DNA from: Parasphaerochaeta coccoides DSM 17374
GTDB lineage: Bacteria > Spirochaetota > Spirochaetia > Sphaerochaetales > Sphaerochaetaceae
NCBI RefSeq assembly: GCF_000208385.1
Contig: NC_015436.1
Coordinates: 2,108,001-2,172,000, forward strand
Direction of reading: 5' to 3'
DNA: 64,000 nt
Shown in pieces: positions 45,220 to 53,264 of this stretch. Every line of letters starts with the position of its first letter. Position 1 is the first letter of the stretch. The position numbers and the translations under genes were made by a program. The notes below the pieces were generated by a model. The model searched no databases and was not told the origin of the DNA. It was given only the letters and a program-made list of their open reading frames with translations.

Positions 45220-46239
45220 ATGAATAAGAAAAAACCAACCTATTCCGATATTTCCCGCATTACAGGGGTTTCCATGGCTACGATTTCCCGTATCATCAAT
45301 AATTCCGGCTCAGTGAAACCGGAAACACGTCAGAAAGTCATGGGAGTGATGAAATCACTGGGAATCGATACCTCGGAACTCAGCATCATCCCGCGTGAGA
45401 GCAATCTGATCATCTTCAATGTCCCGTCTTTTGATAACCCTTTCTACAGTACAATCATCCACGGTGCCAAAGCATCTGCCAAGCGTAATTCTTTCACTTT
45501 GTTAATCAATGAAGAAAATATACAGGACAGGAATGTCGATGAATTTACAGCTCTCCTGAAAAAGTCAAAAGCGACAGGACTCATCACGACCAATCAGCTA
45601 GCCCCCCATATCCTGGAAAAGCTGGACAGGACAGTTCCTGTCGTACAATGCTGTGAATGCATCAGGGATCTGGACATTCCGTTTGTCACGATCAATGATG
45701 TCGCCACTGCGCACATGGCCATGGAACATATCATTGCCCTGGGGCGGAAGAAAATTGCTTTCATCAATGGCCCCATCCGCTACAAATATGCTCAGGACAG
45801 GCTGAAAGGGTACATTCAAGCCCTTGAATACGCAGGAATACAAAAAGACCAGGACATGATCATCCAGCTTTCGGAAATCAATTTTGACATGGCCGTCTCC
45901 GCTGCCATCCAGATATTGAACTCCCCCAAACGTCCGGACGCTTTCTTTACGTCCTCTGATGTCTATGCCGCGGCAGTCATCAAAGCGGCCAAACGTCTGG
46001 GCATCCAGGTTCCCAGGGATGTTGTTGTCGTCGGATTCGACAATGTTGAAATATCCTCGATGTGCAATCCCTCCATCACTACCGTCAATCAACCTCGATA
46101 CCAGCTCGGTTTCCTTAGTTGTGAAATCTTGGTAAAGAGAATCAACAACGACCCGACCATAGTAGGAAGCATGTACCTTGAGACGGAACTGATCATCAGG
46201 GAGTCATCAAGCATCAGCCTGAACTATCAGGAATCATAG
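45220..46239 (+). CDS. LacI-family transcriptional regulator
   Basis: A 339-residue repressor. The N-terminal helix-turn-helix TYSDISRITGVSMATISRIINN and the hinge helix region (PETRQKVMGVMKSLGI) are typical. The C-terminal ligand domain contains NPFYSTIIHGAKASA, FINGPIRYKYAQDRLKGY and VVGFDNVEISSM. The start at 45220 (AAGGA upstream) places the helix-turn-helix right at the N-terminus as in the family. An ATG at 45184, also with AGGA, would add 12 residues and cannot be excluded. It is divergent from the sugar ABC operon, with two palindromes between, and very likely controls it. Confidence 0.92.
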   Translation: MNKKKPTYSDISRITGVSMATISRIINNSGSVKPETRQKVMGVMKSLGIDTSELSIIPRESNLIIFNVPSFDNPFYSTIIHGAKASAKRNSFTLLINEENIQDRNVDEFTALLKKSKATGLITTNQLAPHILEKLDRTVPVVQCCECIRDLDIPFVTINDVATAHMAMEHIIALGRKKIAFINGPIRYKYAQDRLKGYIQALEYAGIQKDQDMIIQLSEINFDMAVSAAIQILNSPKRPDAFFTSSDVYAAAVIKAAKRLGIQVPRDVVVVGFDNVEISSMCNPSITTVNQPRYQLGFLSCEILVKRINNDPTIVGSMYLETELIIRESSSISLNYQES

Positions 46240-46290
46240 GTTCTCCCTGTTTCTCAGGATACGGGATCACCGGAACCCCGGCTTCATCAA

Positions 46291-47418
46291 TCAATCTTCA
46301 AGTTCACGAATCATTGTCAACAATGCCCGTCCATCAACAAGGTCAATCTTGCGTACCTTGGATTTCTCAGTGGCGATGCGTCCAAAGAGCGATGTAGCAA
46401 CGAAGACAGCCATCTGTACGTTGGTCTTTTTCCGGTCATCGGCAAGGCGACGTATCAGGTTTTGCCCAGCGCGGTATTTTTCCGCATAGGGTTTGGCACG
46501 CAGGATTACGGATGGTCCGTTGTCTGGGCTGTCAAGCAGGGCGTAATTTTCCTTTTTGTTCAGGGAGTTTGTGGTATAACCGTTCTTTGCGTAGAGACTC
46601 ACGACAAATTCCAGGAAAGCTCCTTCTTTTCCGGAATATCTCTCATGAAGCCGTTTGAGGGCGATTCGATCTTCTTCTGTCAGAGCTTCAATTTCCTCAT
46701 CGTCGTCTGCCTGCGTTCCAGCATCTTCCACGACAGCATTTTCATGTTCCTGCTGTTCGGCAATCTGCGCCATGCGCTGGGCTTCCGCTTTCAAGCGAGC
46801 TTCACGATCCGCCTTGGCCTGTGCGACACGAGCAGCTTCCGCGGCAGCGATACGAGCGGCTTCCTTTTCAGCGGCTTCCTTTTCAGCGGCTTCCTTTTCA
46901 GCGGCTTCCTTTTCAGCGGCTTCCTTTTCAGCGGCTTCCTTTTCAGCGGCTTCCTTTTCAGCGGCTTCCTTTTCAGCGGCTTCCTTTTCAGCGGCTTCCT
47001 TTTCAGCGGCTTTCTTTTCAGCGGCTTTCTTTTCAGCGGCTTTCTTTTCAGCGGCTTCCTTCTCAGCGGCTTCCTTTTCAGCGGCGGCCTTTGCCTGTGC
47101 CTCACGAGCCGCTTGGTCAGCTTTTGCTTTCCTTTCGGCATCTTCCCGTGCTTTATTTTCAGCCGCTTCCTGCTCTTGGCGAGCCTTTTCCCGTGCAGCT
47201 ACCTTTGCCGCCCGAATCTCAGCTCGGCTTGGCGCCACGGCATCAGGATCACGGAGTATATAAGCAAAAAAAGATGCGACAATAGCGAAAATCGAAACCA
47301 GAATCAACGCTGGCTGACCAATCAGGATAACCACAACGCCGAATGCCACGGAAAGTATCCATAAGGCTACATATCCAAGAGGGAGACTGCTCTTTCCAGA
47401 GTTCTTGTCGTTTGCCAT
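46291..47418 (-). CDS. Membrane protein with charged repeat helix and nuclease-like C-terminal domain
   Basis: A 375-residue protein in three parts. Residues 10-55 form two membrane helices (LPLGYVALWILSVAFGVVVI and PALILVSIFAIVASFFAYIL). Residues 65-240 are a long Ala-Glu-Lys helix including fifteen AAEK(E/K) pentapeptides; the i,i+4 Glu-Lys pattern should form a stiff single alpha-helix. Residues 255-375 resemble the Mrr-type restriction endonuclease fold (GAFLEFVVSLYAKNGYTT, then VILRAKPY where QxK is expected, and a closing DGRALLTMIREL). The QxK position reads RAK, so catalysis is doubtful. GGAGG is 5 nt before the ATG at 47418. The pentapeptide DNA is a perfect minisatellite. Confidence 0.75.
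   Translation of the reverse strand: MANDKNSGKSSLPLGYVALWILSVAFGVVVILIGQPALILVSIFAIVASFFAYILRDPDAVAPSRAEIRAAKVAAREKARQEQEAAENKAREDAERKAKADQAAREAQAKAAAEKEAAEKEAAEKKAAEKKAAEKKAAEKEAAEKEAAEKEAAEKEAAEKEAAEKEAAEKEAAEKEAAEKEAAEKEAARIAAAEAARVAQAKADREARLKAEAQRMAQIAEQQEHENAVVEDAGTQADDDEEIEALTEEDRIALKRLHERYSGKEGAFLEFVVSLYAKNGYTTNSLNKKENYALLDSPDNGPSVILRAKPYAEKYRAGQNLIRRLADDRKKTNVQMAVFVATSLFGRIATEKSKVRKIDLVDGRALLTMIRELED
46856..47080 (-). repeat. Fifteen 15-bp repeats coding AAEKE
   Basis: The unit GCGGCTTCCTTTTCA repeats fifteen times exactly in register (225 bp). A few units have T for C, giving AAEKK, and one has C for T. The unit is a multiple of three, so copy-number change alters helix length by 5 residues without a frameshift. 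Confidence 0.9.
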
Positions 47419-47663
47419 GAAATCCTCCATAAAGTCTTGTTATTCATACATAAGACACAATGATACGGAAAACAGCTCACAAAACAATAACACAAGAACA
47501 TACACATGAAATCATGAACCATCTTCACCTGCGCATGATGCGCATAGTGTACCTATAGACAGGATAAGAAGTAAACAAAAGAAATAGGGAAAACATCCAT
47601 TTTTGGCACCAATTATCAGTCAAATGACCGGAACGCTCCCTTTCGCTTCTGGAAAGCGGGACA

Positions 47664-48365
47664 TCATTCAGCAAAGACATCCCACACAGCATCATGAGGG
47701 GGACGCGCAATCACCGTCACGACATCTTCCTTTTTCACCGGATGGGGAAAGCTGATGGAACGGGCATGGAGATGTATGCCGCCGTCAGGGTTGGAACGCG
47801 CCGCGCCATATTTTAAATCACCTTTTATATGAAGCCCAATGGCGGCCAACTGCGCCCTGATTTGATGGTGTCTGCCGGTATGAAGCACTATTTCAAGAAG
47901 ATGATAGTTCCGTGACGCTCCGATTATCCTGTAGTCAAGCTTGGCAAACTTGCTACCGACCGTCTCCACCGGACGGGCAACTGACTTATTGGTGCGGGTA
48001 TCCCTGAAAATATAATGAACCAACGTACCTTCCGTATTCTGAGGCAGCGCGTCCACCACCGCCCAGTAGACCTTGCTCACATCGCTGCCCCGGAACATTT
48101 CATTCATGCGGCCAAGAGCCTTCTCTGTCCGGCAGTACAAGACAACCCCGCTGGTCGGACGATCAAGCCTATGGGGAATGCCCAGATAGACATTTCCCGG
48201 CTTCCCGTATTTTACTTTCAGGTAATCACGCACGGCATCCGCCAAAGTGACATCCCCTGTCTTGTCCCCTTGCACCAACTCTCCCGGCAATTTATTGACG
48301 GCTATCAAATGATTGTCTTCATACAAGACCCGTGATGCCACGGAAACTGACGCTCCAGCCATCAT
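47664..48365 (-). CDS. RluA-family pseudouridine synthase
   Basis: A 233-residue pseudouridine synthase without an S4 domain. The catalytic motif HRLDRPTSGVVLYCRTEKA contains the nucleophilic Asp; RxxLxEIxLxTGRHHQIRAQL and LVQGDKTGDVTL are further family blocks. It isomerises uridine in rRNA or tRNA; the target site cannot be assigned. The start overlaps the parC stop (ATGA), so it is the third gene of parE-parC-rluA. The 245-bp gap after it (47419-47663) shows no convincing terminator. Confidence 0.9.
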   Translation of the reverse strand: MMAGASVSVASRVLYEDNHLIAVNKLPGELVQGDKTGDVTLADAVRDYLKVKYGKPGNVYLGIPHRLDRPTSGVVLYCRTEKALGRMNEMFRGSDVSKVYWAVVDALPQNTEGTLVHYIFRDTRTNKSVARPVETVGSKFAKLDYRIIGASRNYHLLEIVLHTGRHHQIRAQLAAIGLHIKGDLKYGAARSNPDGGIHLHARSISFPHPVKKEDVVTVIARPPHDAVWDVFAE

Positions 48366-50365
48366 TCACCATCCTCATCCACATCAGAGGAAGCGACTTC
48401 CGGTTCATCCTCAAACAATTCCGGCACATTTTCTGGCGGAGGCGCGGCCTCCATCCTCTGTATCCTGAGAGACTCAATGTCTTTTGTGGAAAGACGGACG
48501 CCCTGCGACCGTGCGCCCTTAATCAGGAAGTCTGAGAAATGGAAGGTTTCTTCCAATATTTTGATGCCACGGGACGGCTTATACTTGGCCGTCAGATCAG
48601 CGTAGAGGAACGTGGAAAGCTTCAGGAGTTTGTACGATCCCTCAGGCAGGAGAGCATACTTCTTGTCCAGGATAAATTGCGTGATGCGGCATCTCTTGAT
48701 GAACAGAGCCTTGGAGTCCTTGTCCTGATAGATGGTCGTGAACACGATGTTCGCCAACTCATCCTTGTCAGCATACCCGCAGTACTGGAGTCCCTTGCCC
48801 ACAAAAATCTTGTCCGGGGCATCCTGGACAAAGTACGTTCCATCCTTCAAGATGAGCAGCAACCGATCATAAAGAGAGACCATGGCCATGGCATTGCCTG
48901 TCTTGATGTCATAGCCGAGATAGCCAGTCTTGGGATCATAACGGAGCGTCAGGTCACGCTGCGCGACGGACTTGGCATCGACAAGCTCGAACTGCTTGAT
49001 GCTTGAACGCCGGGCATGTTCCTTCACTCCGAGCAGAGTCTTCAGTTCATCAAGATACCCCAGGGCGTAGTCAGTCAGATGGGACAACTTCCATTCAATG
49101 TCCTTCAGTTTTTCATGGATGTTCTCAATCTCCGCACGGTTCTTCTCAATGTCGAACAAGCTGATGCGACGAATGGGAATCTTGAGCAGACGCTCGACAT
49201 CATCATGAACCAGGGGGCGTATCAGTTCGGAACCATAAGGCTCGAAGCCGCTTACTACCGCGGCTTCTACCGCGTCGGCACTTCGCTTCTGCTCAATGCG
49301 TTTATAAATTCTTTCCTCGACGAATATCCTCTCAAGAGTGCGGGCGTGCAGGGTATCGAACAGATGTCCCTTCTCCAATTCAAGCTCAGCCTTGAGGACA
49401 TCAAGAAGCTGACGGACATGGAAGCGGACAATGGCGGACACCGGCATGATTTCCGGCATGTTGTCCTTGATAACCAAGGCATTGACTGAAATCTTCTGCT
49501 CACAAGAGGTGTGGGCGTACAGGGCGTCCTCGATATCCTTGGAATACGTACCACGGGCAAGACAGACCTCGATGTTTGCTTTATCACTGGTGTAGTCATT
49601 GATTGCGGCGACCTTGAGGCGGCCTTTGCGGGCGGCGGCCTCAATTGATTCAATCATAGCCTCGCTGGTGACACCATAGGGCAACTCCGTAATCACGATG
49701 CGCTTGGGATCAGAGGTATCCAGCTTTGCCCTGACAGATATGGATCCCGTCCCATCGCCATATTCCTGTACATCAAGGATGCCGCCGGTAGGCAGGTCAG
49801 GGAAAAGCATGAAGCTTTCACCTTTCAGGACGGACTTCATGGCGTCCAGTACCTCAATGGCGTTATGGGGGAGCATCTTGGTGGACATGCCCACCGCAAT
49901 ACCTTCCGCTCCCTGGATCAGAACCACGGGAATCTTGGCAGGGAACGCAACCGGTTCCCTGTTGCGCCCGTCGTATGAATCCACATATTCGGTCAGCTCA
50001 GGATTGTACAAGACCCGCTTGGCAAACGGGAATATCCGGCATTCTATGTACCTCCCCGCCGCGGCGCGGTCGCCTGTGAGCGCATTGCCGAAGTTCCCCT
50101 GCCGTTCTATGAACAGGTCGAAGTTCGCCATGTTGACCAAAGCCTCATAGATCGAGGCATCCCCGTGGGGATGATAGCGCATTGAGTGTCCGACGACATT
50201 GGCGACCTTGTGGAATTTGCCATCGTCCATCTCGAACAAAGTATGAATGATACGCCTCTGGACAGGCTTGAGCCCATCGACGACATCAGGAATCGCGCGT
50301 TCCTTGATGACATATGAAGCGTATTCGAGATAGTTATGCCTGTATATTGTTTCCGCGTGTGCCAT
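48362..50365 (-). CDS. parC: Type IIA topoisomerase subunit A (ParC-type)
   Basis: A 667-residue DNA-cleaving subunit of topoisomerase IV. It is shorter than typical GyrA/ParC because the C-terminal propeller is reduced. The quinolone-determining region GHSMRYHPHGDASIYEALVN, the catalytic Tyr in AAAGRYIECRIFP (about residue 105), and the GMSTKMLPHN loop are present. An acidic tail (VASSDVDEDGE) ends the protein. The start overlaps the parE stop as TGATG. The acidic end and short form resemble the ParC of Bacteroidota and spirochaetes. Confidence 0.92.
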   Translation of the reverse strand: MAHAETIYRHNYLEYASYVIKERAIPDVVDGLKPVQRRIIHTLFEMDDGKFHKVANVVGHSMRYHPHGDASIYEALVNMANFDLFIERQGNFGNALTGDRAAAGRYIECRIFPFAKRVLYNPELTEYVDSYDGRNREPVAFPAKIPVVLIQGAEGIAVGMSTKMLPHNAIEVLDAMKSVLKGESFMLFPDLPTGGILDVQEYGDGTGSISVRAKLDTSDPKRIVITELPYGVTSEAMIESIEAAARKGRLKVAAINDYTSDKANIEVCLARGTYSKDIEDALYAHTSCEQKISVNALVIKDNMPEIMPVSAIVRFHVRQLLDVLKAELELEKGHLFDTLHARTLERIFVEERIYKRIEQKRSADAVEAAVVSGFEPYGSELIRPLVHDDVERLLKIPIRRISLFDIEKNRAEIENIHEKLKDIEWKLSHLTDYALGYLDELKTLLGVKEHARRSSIKQFELVDAKSVAQRDLTLRYDPKTGYLGYDIKTGNAMAMVSLYDRLLLILKDGTYFVQDAPDKIFVGKGLQYCGYADKDELANIVFTTIYQDKDSKALFIKRCRITQFILDKKYALLPEGSYKLLKLSTFLYADLTAKYKPSRGIKILEETFHFSDFLIKGARSQGVRLSTKDIESLRIQRMEAAPPPENVPELFEDEPEVASSDVDEDGE

Positions 50366-52185
50366 CAGATTAAATTCTCCACAATGAAATCACGCCTCTC
50401 CGGCGTATTGCCGCCCATATAGAACGCCACAGCCTTGTGCGCCTCGTTCATGCTGGATATGGACACGGGGACAAGTTTCATGTCCTCCCCAATGAACTGC
50501 CCAAATTCACTGGGATCAATCTCTCCCAAACCCTTGAAACGGGTCACTTCGGCTCCTCTGAGCTGCGCCATGGCTTCATCACGGCTGACCTCGGTGTAAC
50601 AGTAGATGGTCTTCTGCTTGTTCCGCACCCTGAACAATGGTGTCTCCAGAATGAAAAGTCTGCCGCTAAGTACCAAGTCTTCAAAGTACGTAAGGAAATA
50701 TGTCATCAGGAGAATACGAATATGAAAGCCGTCATTGTCCGCGTCAGTAGCTATGATAACCTTGCCGTAACGGAGACCGGAAATATCATTCTCTATGCCG
50801 AGAGCCACCATCATATTGTACAGCTCTGCATTCTTGTATATTTCCGTCTTCTTCTTCCCGCAGACATTGGGTACTTTGCCCCGGAGACTGAAAACGGCCT
50901 GGGTGCGGACATCCCGCACCTTGGTGATCGTACCGGAGGCAGAGTCTCCTTCCGTCAGGAAAATCATTGACTGTTCGCCTTGTTCCGGATGAGAACCCTG
51001 GTTGAGATGATACTTGCAATCCTTGAGCTTGGGGATGTTCAACGACACCTTGCGGGCGGCATCACGCGCCGTTTTCTTGACCTCATTCAGCTCCTTGCGC
51101 AGCTTCTCATTCTGGATGATTTTTGTGTTAATCCGGGAAGCGTCATCAGGGTTGCGGAGAAGGAAGCTCTCGACTGCCTCTTTGACCTCCTGGACAATCC
51201 ACGTGCGAATCTCAGTATTGCCCAGCTTGTTTTTCGTCTGACTTTCAAACAAAGGATTCTGCAACTTGACCGCTATGGCGCCAATCAGCCCTTCCCTCAC
51301 ATCCTGGGCGGACCAATTTTTCTTGAAATGATCGTTGATTCCTTTGAGCAGTCCTTCCTTGAAAGCGGCCACGTGAGTACCGCCGTCATTGGTATGCTGT
51401 CCGTTCACATAGGAAAAATAGGTCTCCCCGTAGGAACCGGGAGTATGGGTGAAGGCGAACTCCATTTGTTTTCCCCGGTAGTGGATGACCTTGTACATCT
51501 CATCATCTCCCACTTCCTTCTCCAGCAGGTCTAGAAGGCCATGGGCGGAACGGTAGCTCTTGCCATTAAATTCCATCGTCAGGCCGGTGTTCAGATAGGC
51601 GTAGTTCCACATCCTTTCTACTATGTAGTCAGGATTGAAGGTATAGTCGCTGAAAATATCATGGTCGGGAATGAATTCTATATATGTCCCGTCCGCTTCG
51701 TCAGCCTTCCCTTTCTTTTCGCTTTTCAGGATTCCTCTCTCAAAGACAGCCTCAGCAAAGATTCCCGCGCGGAAGGCCCTGACCACGAAATGGGAAGACA
51801 AGGCGTTCACTGCCTTGGTTCCCACGCCGTTGAGCCCTACGGAAAACTGGAAAACTTCATCATTGTATTTTGCCCCGGTATTGATGACGGAGACGCATTC
51901 CACCAGCTTGCCCAGGGGGATGCCACGTCCATGATCACGCACCATCACGGTCTTGTCCCGGAGGCTCACCGAAACGCGGGTTCCATTGCCCATGATAAAT
52001 TCATCAATGCTGTTATCCACTATCTCCTTCAAAAGGACATAGATGCCGTCATCGACATGGCGACCGTCTCCCAGCCTGCCTATATACATCCCTGGGCGCA
52101 AGCGGATATGCTCCAACGCGCTTAAAGTCTGTATTTTTGATTCATCATATGTCGTATCACGTCGTATCTTGGGGTCTGTTGCCAT
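50365..52185 (-). CDS. parE: Type IIA topoisomerase subunit B (ParE-type)
   Basis: A 606-residue ATPase subunit. GHKL motifs are KEIVDNSIDEFIMG, DHGRGIPLG and GLNGVGTKAVNALS; the Toprim domain has LTEGDSASGTI and the DADNDG metal site (ATDADNDGFHI). It pairs with the overlapping parC gene to decatenate chromosomes. There is no ribosome-binding site before the ATG. A good -10 hexamer ends only 9 nt upstream, so the mRNA probably has a leader of only 3-5 nt. Confidence 0.94.
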   Translation of the reverse strand: MATDPKIRRDTTYDESKIQTLSALEHIRLRPGMYIGRLGDGRHVDDGIYVLLKEIVDNSIDEFIMGNGTRVSVSLRDKTVMVRDHGRGIPLGKLVECVSVINTGAKYNDEVFQFSVGLNGVGTKAVNALSSHFVVRAFRAGIFAEAVFERGILKSEKKGKADEADGTYIEFIPDHDIFSDYTFNPDYIVERMWNYAYLNTGLTMEFNGKSYRSAHGLLDLLEKEVGDDEMYKVIHYRGKQMEFAFTHTPGSYGETYFSYVNGQHTNDGGTHVAAFKEGLLKGINDHFKKNWSAQDVREGLIGAIAVKLQNPLFESQTKNKLGNTEIRTWIVQEVKEAVESFLLRNPDDASRINTKIIQNEKLRKELNEVKKTARDAARKVSLNIPKLKDCKYHLNQGSHPEQGEQSMIFLTEGDSASGTITKVRDVRTQAVFSLRGKVPNVCGKKKTEIYKNAELYNMMVALGIENDISGLRYGKVIIATDADNDGFHIRILLMTYFLTYFEDLVLSGRLFILETPLFRVRNKQKTIYCYTEVSRDEAMAQLRGAEVTRFKGLGEIDPSEFGQFIGEDMKLVPVSISSMNEAHKAVAFYMGGNTPERRDFIVENLI

Positions 52186-52187
52186 AG

Positions 52188-52223
52188 ATGTGGAATTATA
52201 ACGTTAAAAATCATTAAGTGCAA
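52188..52223 (-). promoter_or_regulatory. parE promoter with almost no leader
   Basis: On the minus strand TTGCAC (52223-52218) and a perfect TATAAT (52200-52195) are 17 bp apart. The predicted start is near 52188-52190, 3-5 nt before the ATG, and no Shine-Dalgarno sequence is present. Confidence 0.55.
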
Positions 52224-52263
52224 ATCAAGAAGCCCTTCGGGACGCCTTCGGGATGCCTCAGAT

Positions 52264-53187
52264 TTACACTCTGTTTTTCGGCGTCTCCACAGGATTACCG
52301 GCAGCATCGAGAAGGAGGACGTTCAGAACAGAACGCGGCGCATCAACACCCAGTTCTTCCATCTTCTGGTAAATATCCACCTGGAAGCGGAAGAAAATCC
52401 GCCAATAATTTGCTGGCAGAACCCACGGGCGGGCGATAATCTTCACCGTGGACGCATCCAGGGCAAGAACCTCCACAACAGGAGCAGGTTCTTTCAGAAC
52501 TTCCTCATATCCCCCCAAGATGGAGGCGACGACAGACTTCATCATAATCAGGTCAGTACCATAAGGAACCGCCACCGTCATATCCACCCGCCGCCTGTCA
52601 GTGAACGAATAGTTCACAATCGGAGCGCTCCACACCAGTTTGTTTGCTATGGTGATATGCTTGTTGTCCGCAGCGGCGAGTGTTATGCACATCATGTCCA
52701 TGCTGAGTACCGTACCGCTGAAAGAACCAGTGTCTATCCAGTCACCGATGCGTATCGGCTCATTAATCACAATCATGACCCCGGCAAGGAGATTGCCCAG
52801 CGATTCCTGGAAAGCCAAGCCGGCAATGACCCCGGTGATACCCAAGCCGGTGATGACAGGAACCATGTTAATGCCTAACTGTTGCAGGCACATGATACCC
52901 GCAATGGCCCATCCGATGGTATTGATCACCTTGATGATGAAACTTGCCATCAACGGCGTAATCTTCCGTGAACGGGAAAAAGTCCTGCGGAAGAAACCGG
53001 TGACAAGCATCAGCAGGAACTTACCGATGATTATGGTGACGATAATCCCAAGTACAACGCCGAGGGTACTGACAATGCCTTCCCCGAACCATGATATGAG
53101 CGTGTCCTTGAGAGGGGCGAAAAACCGGGTGACGACAGGTTCCTGTCCAATCGAAACATCCATGGATATGGCTGCCAATGGTATCAT
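52264..53187 (-). CDS. mscS: Small-conductance mechanosensitive channel
   Basis: A 307-residue MscS-family channel with three membrane helices in the first 150 residues and the pore-helix signature GLAFQESLGNLLAGVMIVINEPIRIGDWI-type region (residues about 130-160), where the pore-lining helix is rich in Gly and Ala. The cytoplasmic beta and alpha/beta vestibule follows. It opens under membrane tension to release solutes after hypo-osmotic shock. AAGGAGG precedes the ATG. It is between parE and htpG, all on the minus strand. Confidence 0.93.
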   Translation of the reverse strand: MIPLAAISMDVSIGQEPVVTRFFAPLKDTLISWFGEGIVSTLGVVLGIIVTIIIGKFLLMLVTGFFRRTFSRSRKITPLMASFIIKVINTIGWAIAGIMCLQQLGINMVPVITGLGITGVIAGLAFQESLGNLLAGVMIVINEPIRIGDWIDTGSFSGTVLSMDMMCITLAAADNKHITIANKLVWSAPIVNYSFTDRRRVDMTVAVPYGTDLIMMKSVVASILGGYEEVLKEPAPVVEVLALDASTVKIIARPWVLPANYWRIFFRFQVDIYQKMEELGVDAPRSVLNVLLLDAAGNPVETPKNRV

Positions 53188-53264
53188 GGCTGATTCCTCC
53201 TTGTGAAAAGGGGAAGGACGCAGGGGAAAACCCCGGCGTCCTTCCTATATATGAAGTCCTCGCC

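Noticed and set aside
46462-47364. Long open frames with Phe-Ser-Gly-Leu or Arg-Lys-Pro-Leu repeats across the minisatellite
   Set aside because: The 15-bp repeat keeps several frames open. Only the minus-strand frame with AAEKE has a ribosome-binding site, membrane helices and a foldable C-terminal domain.
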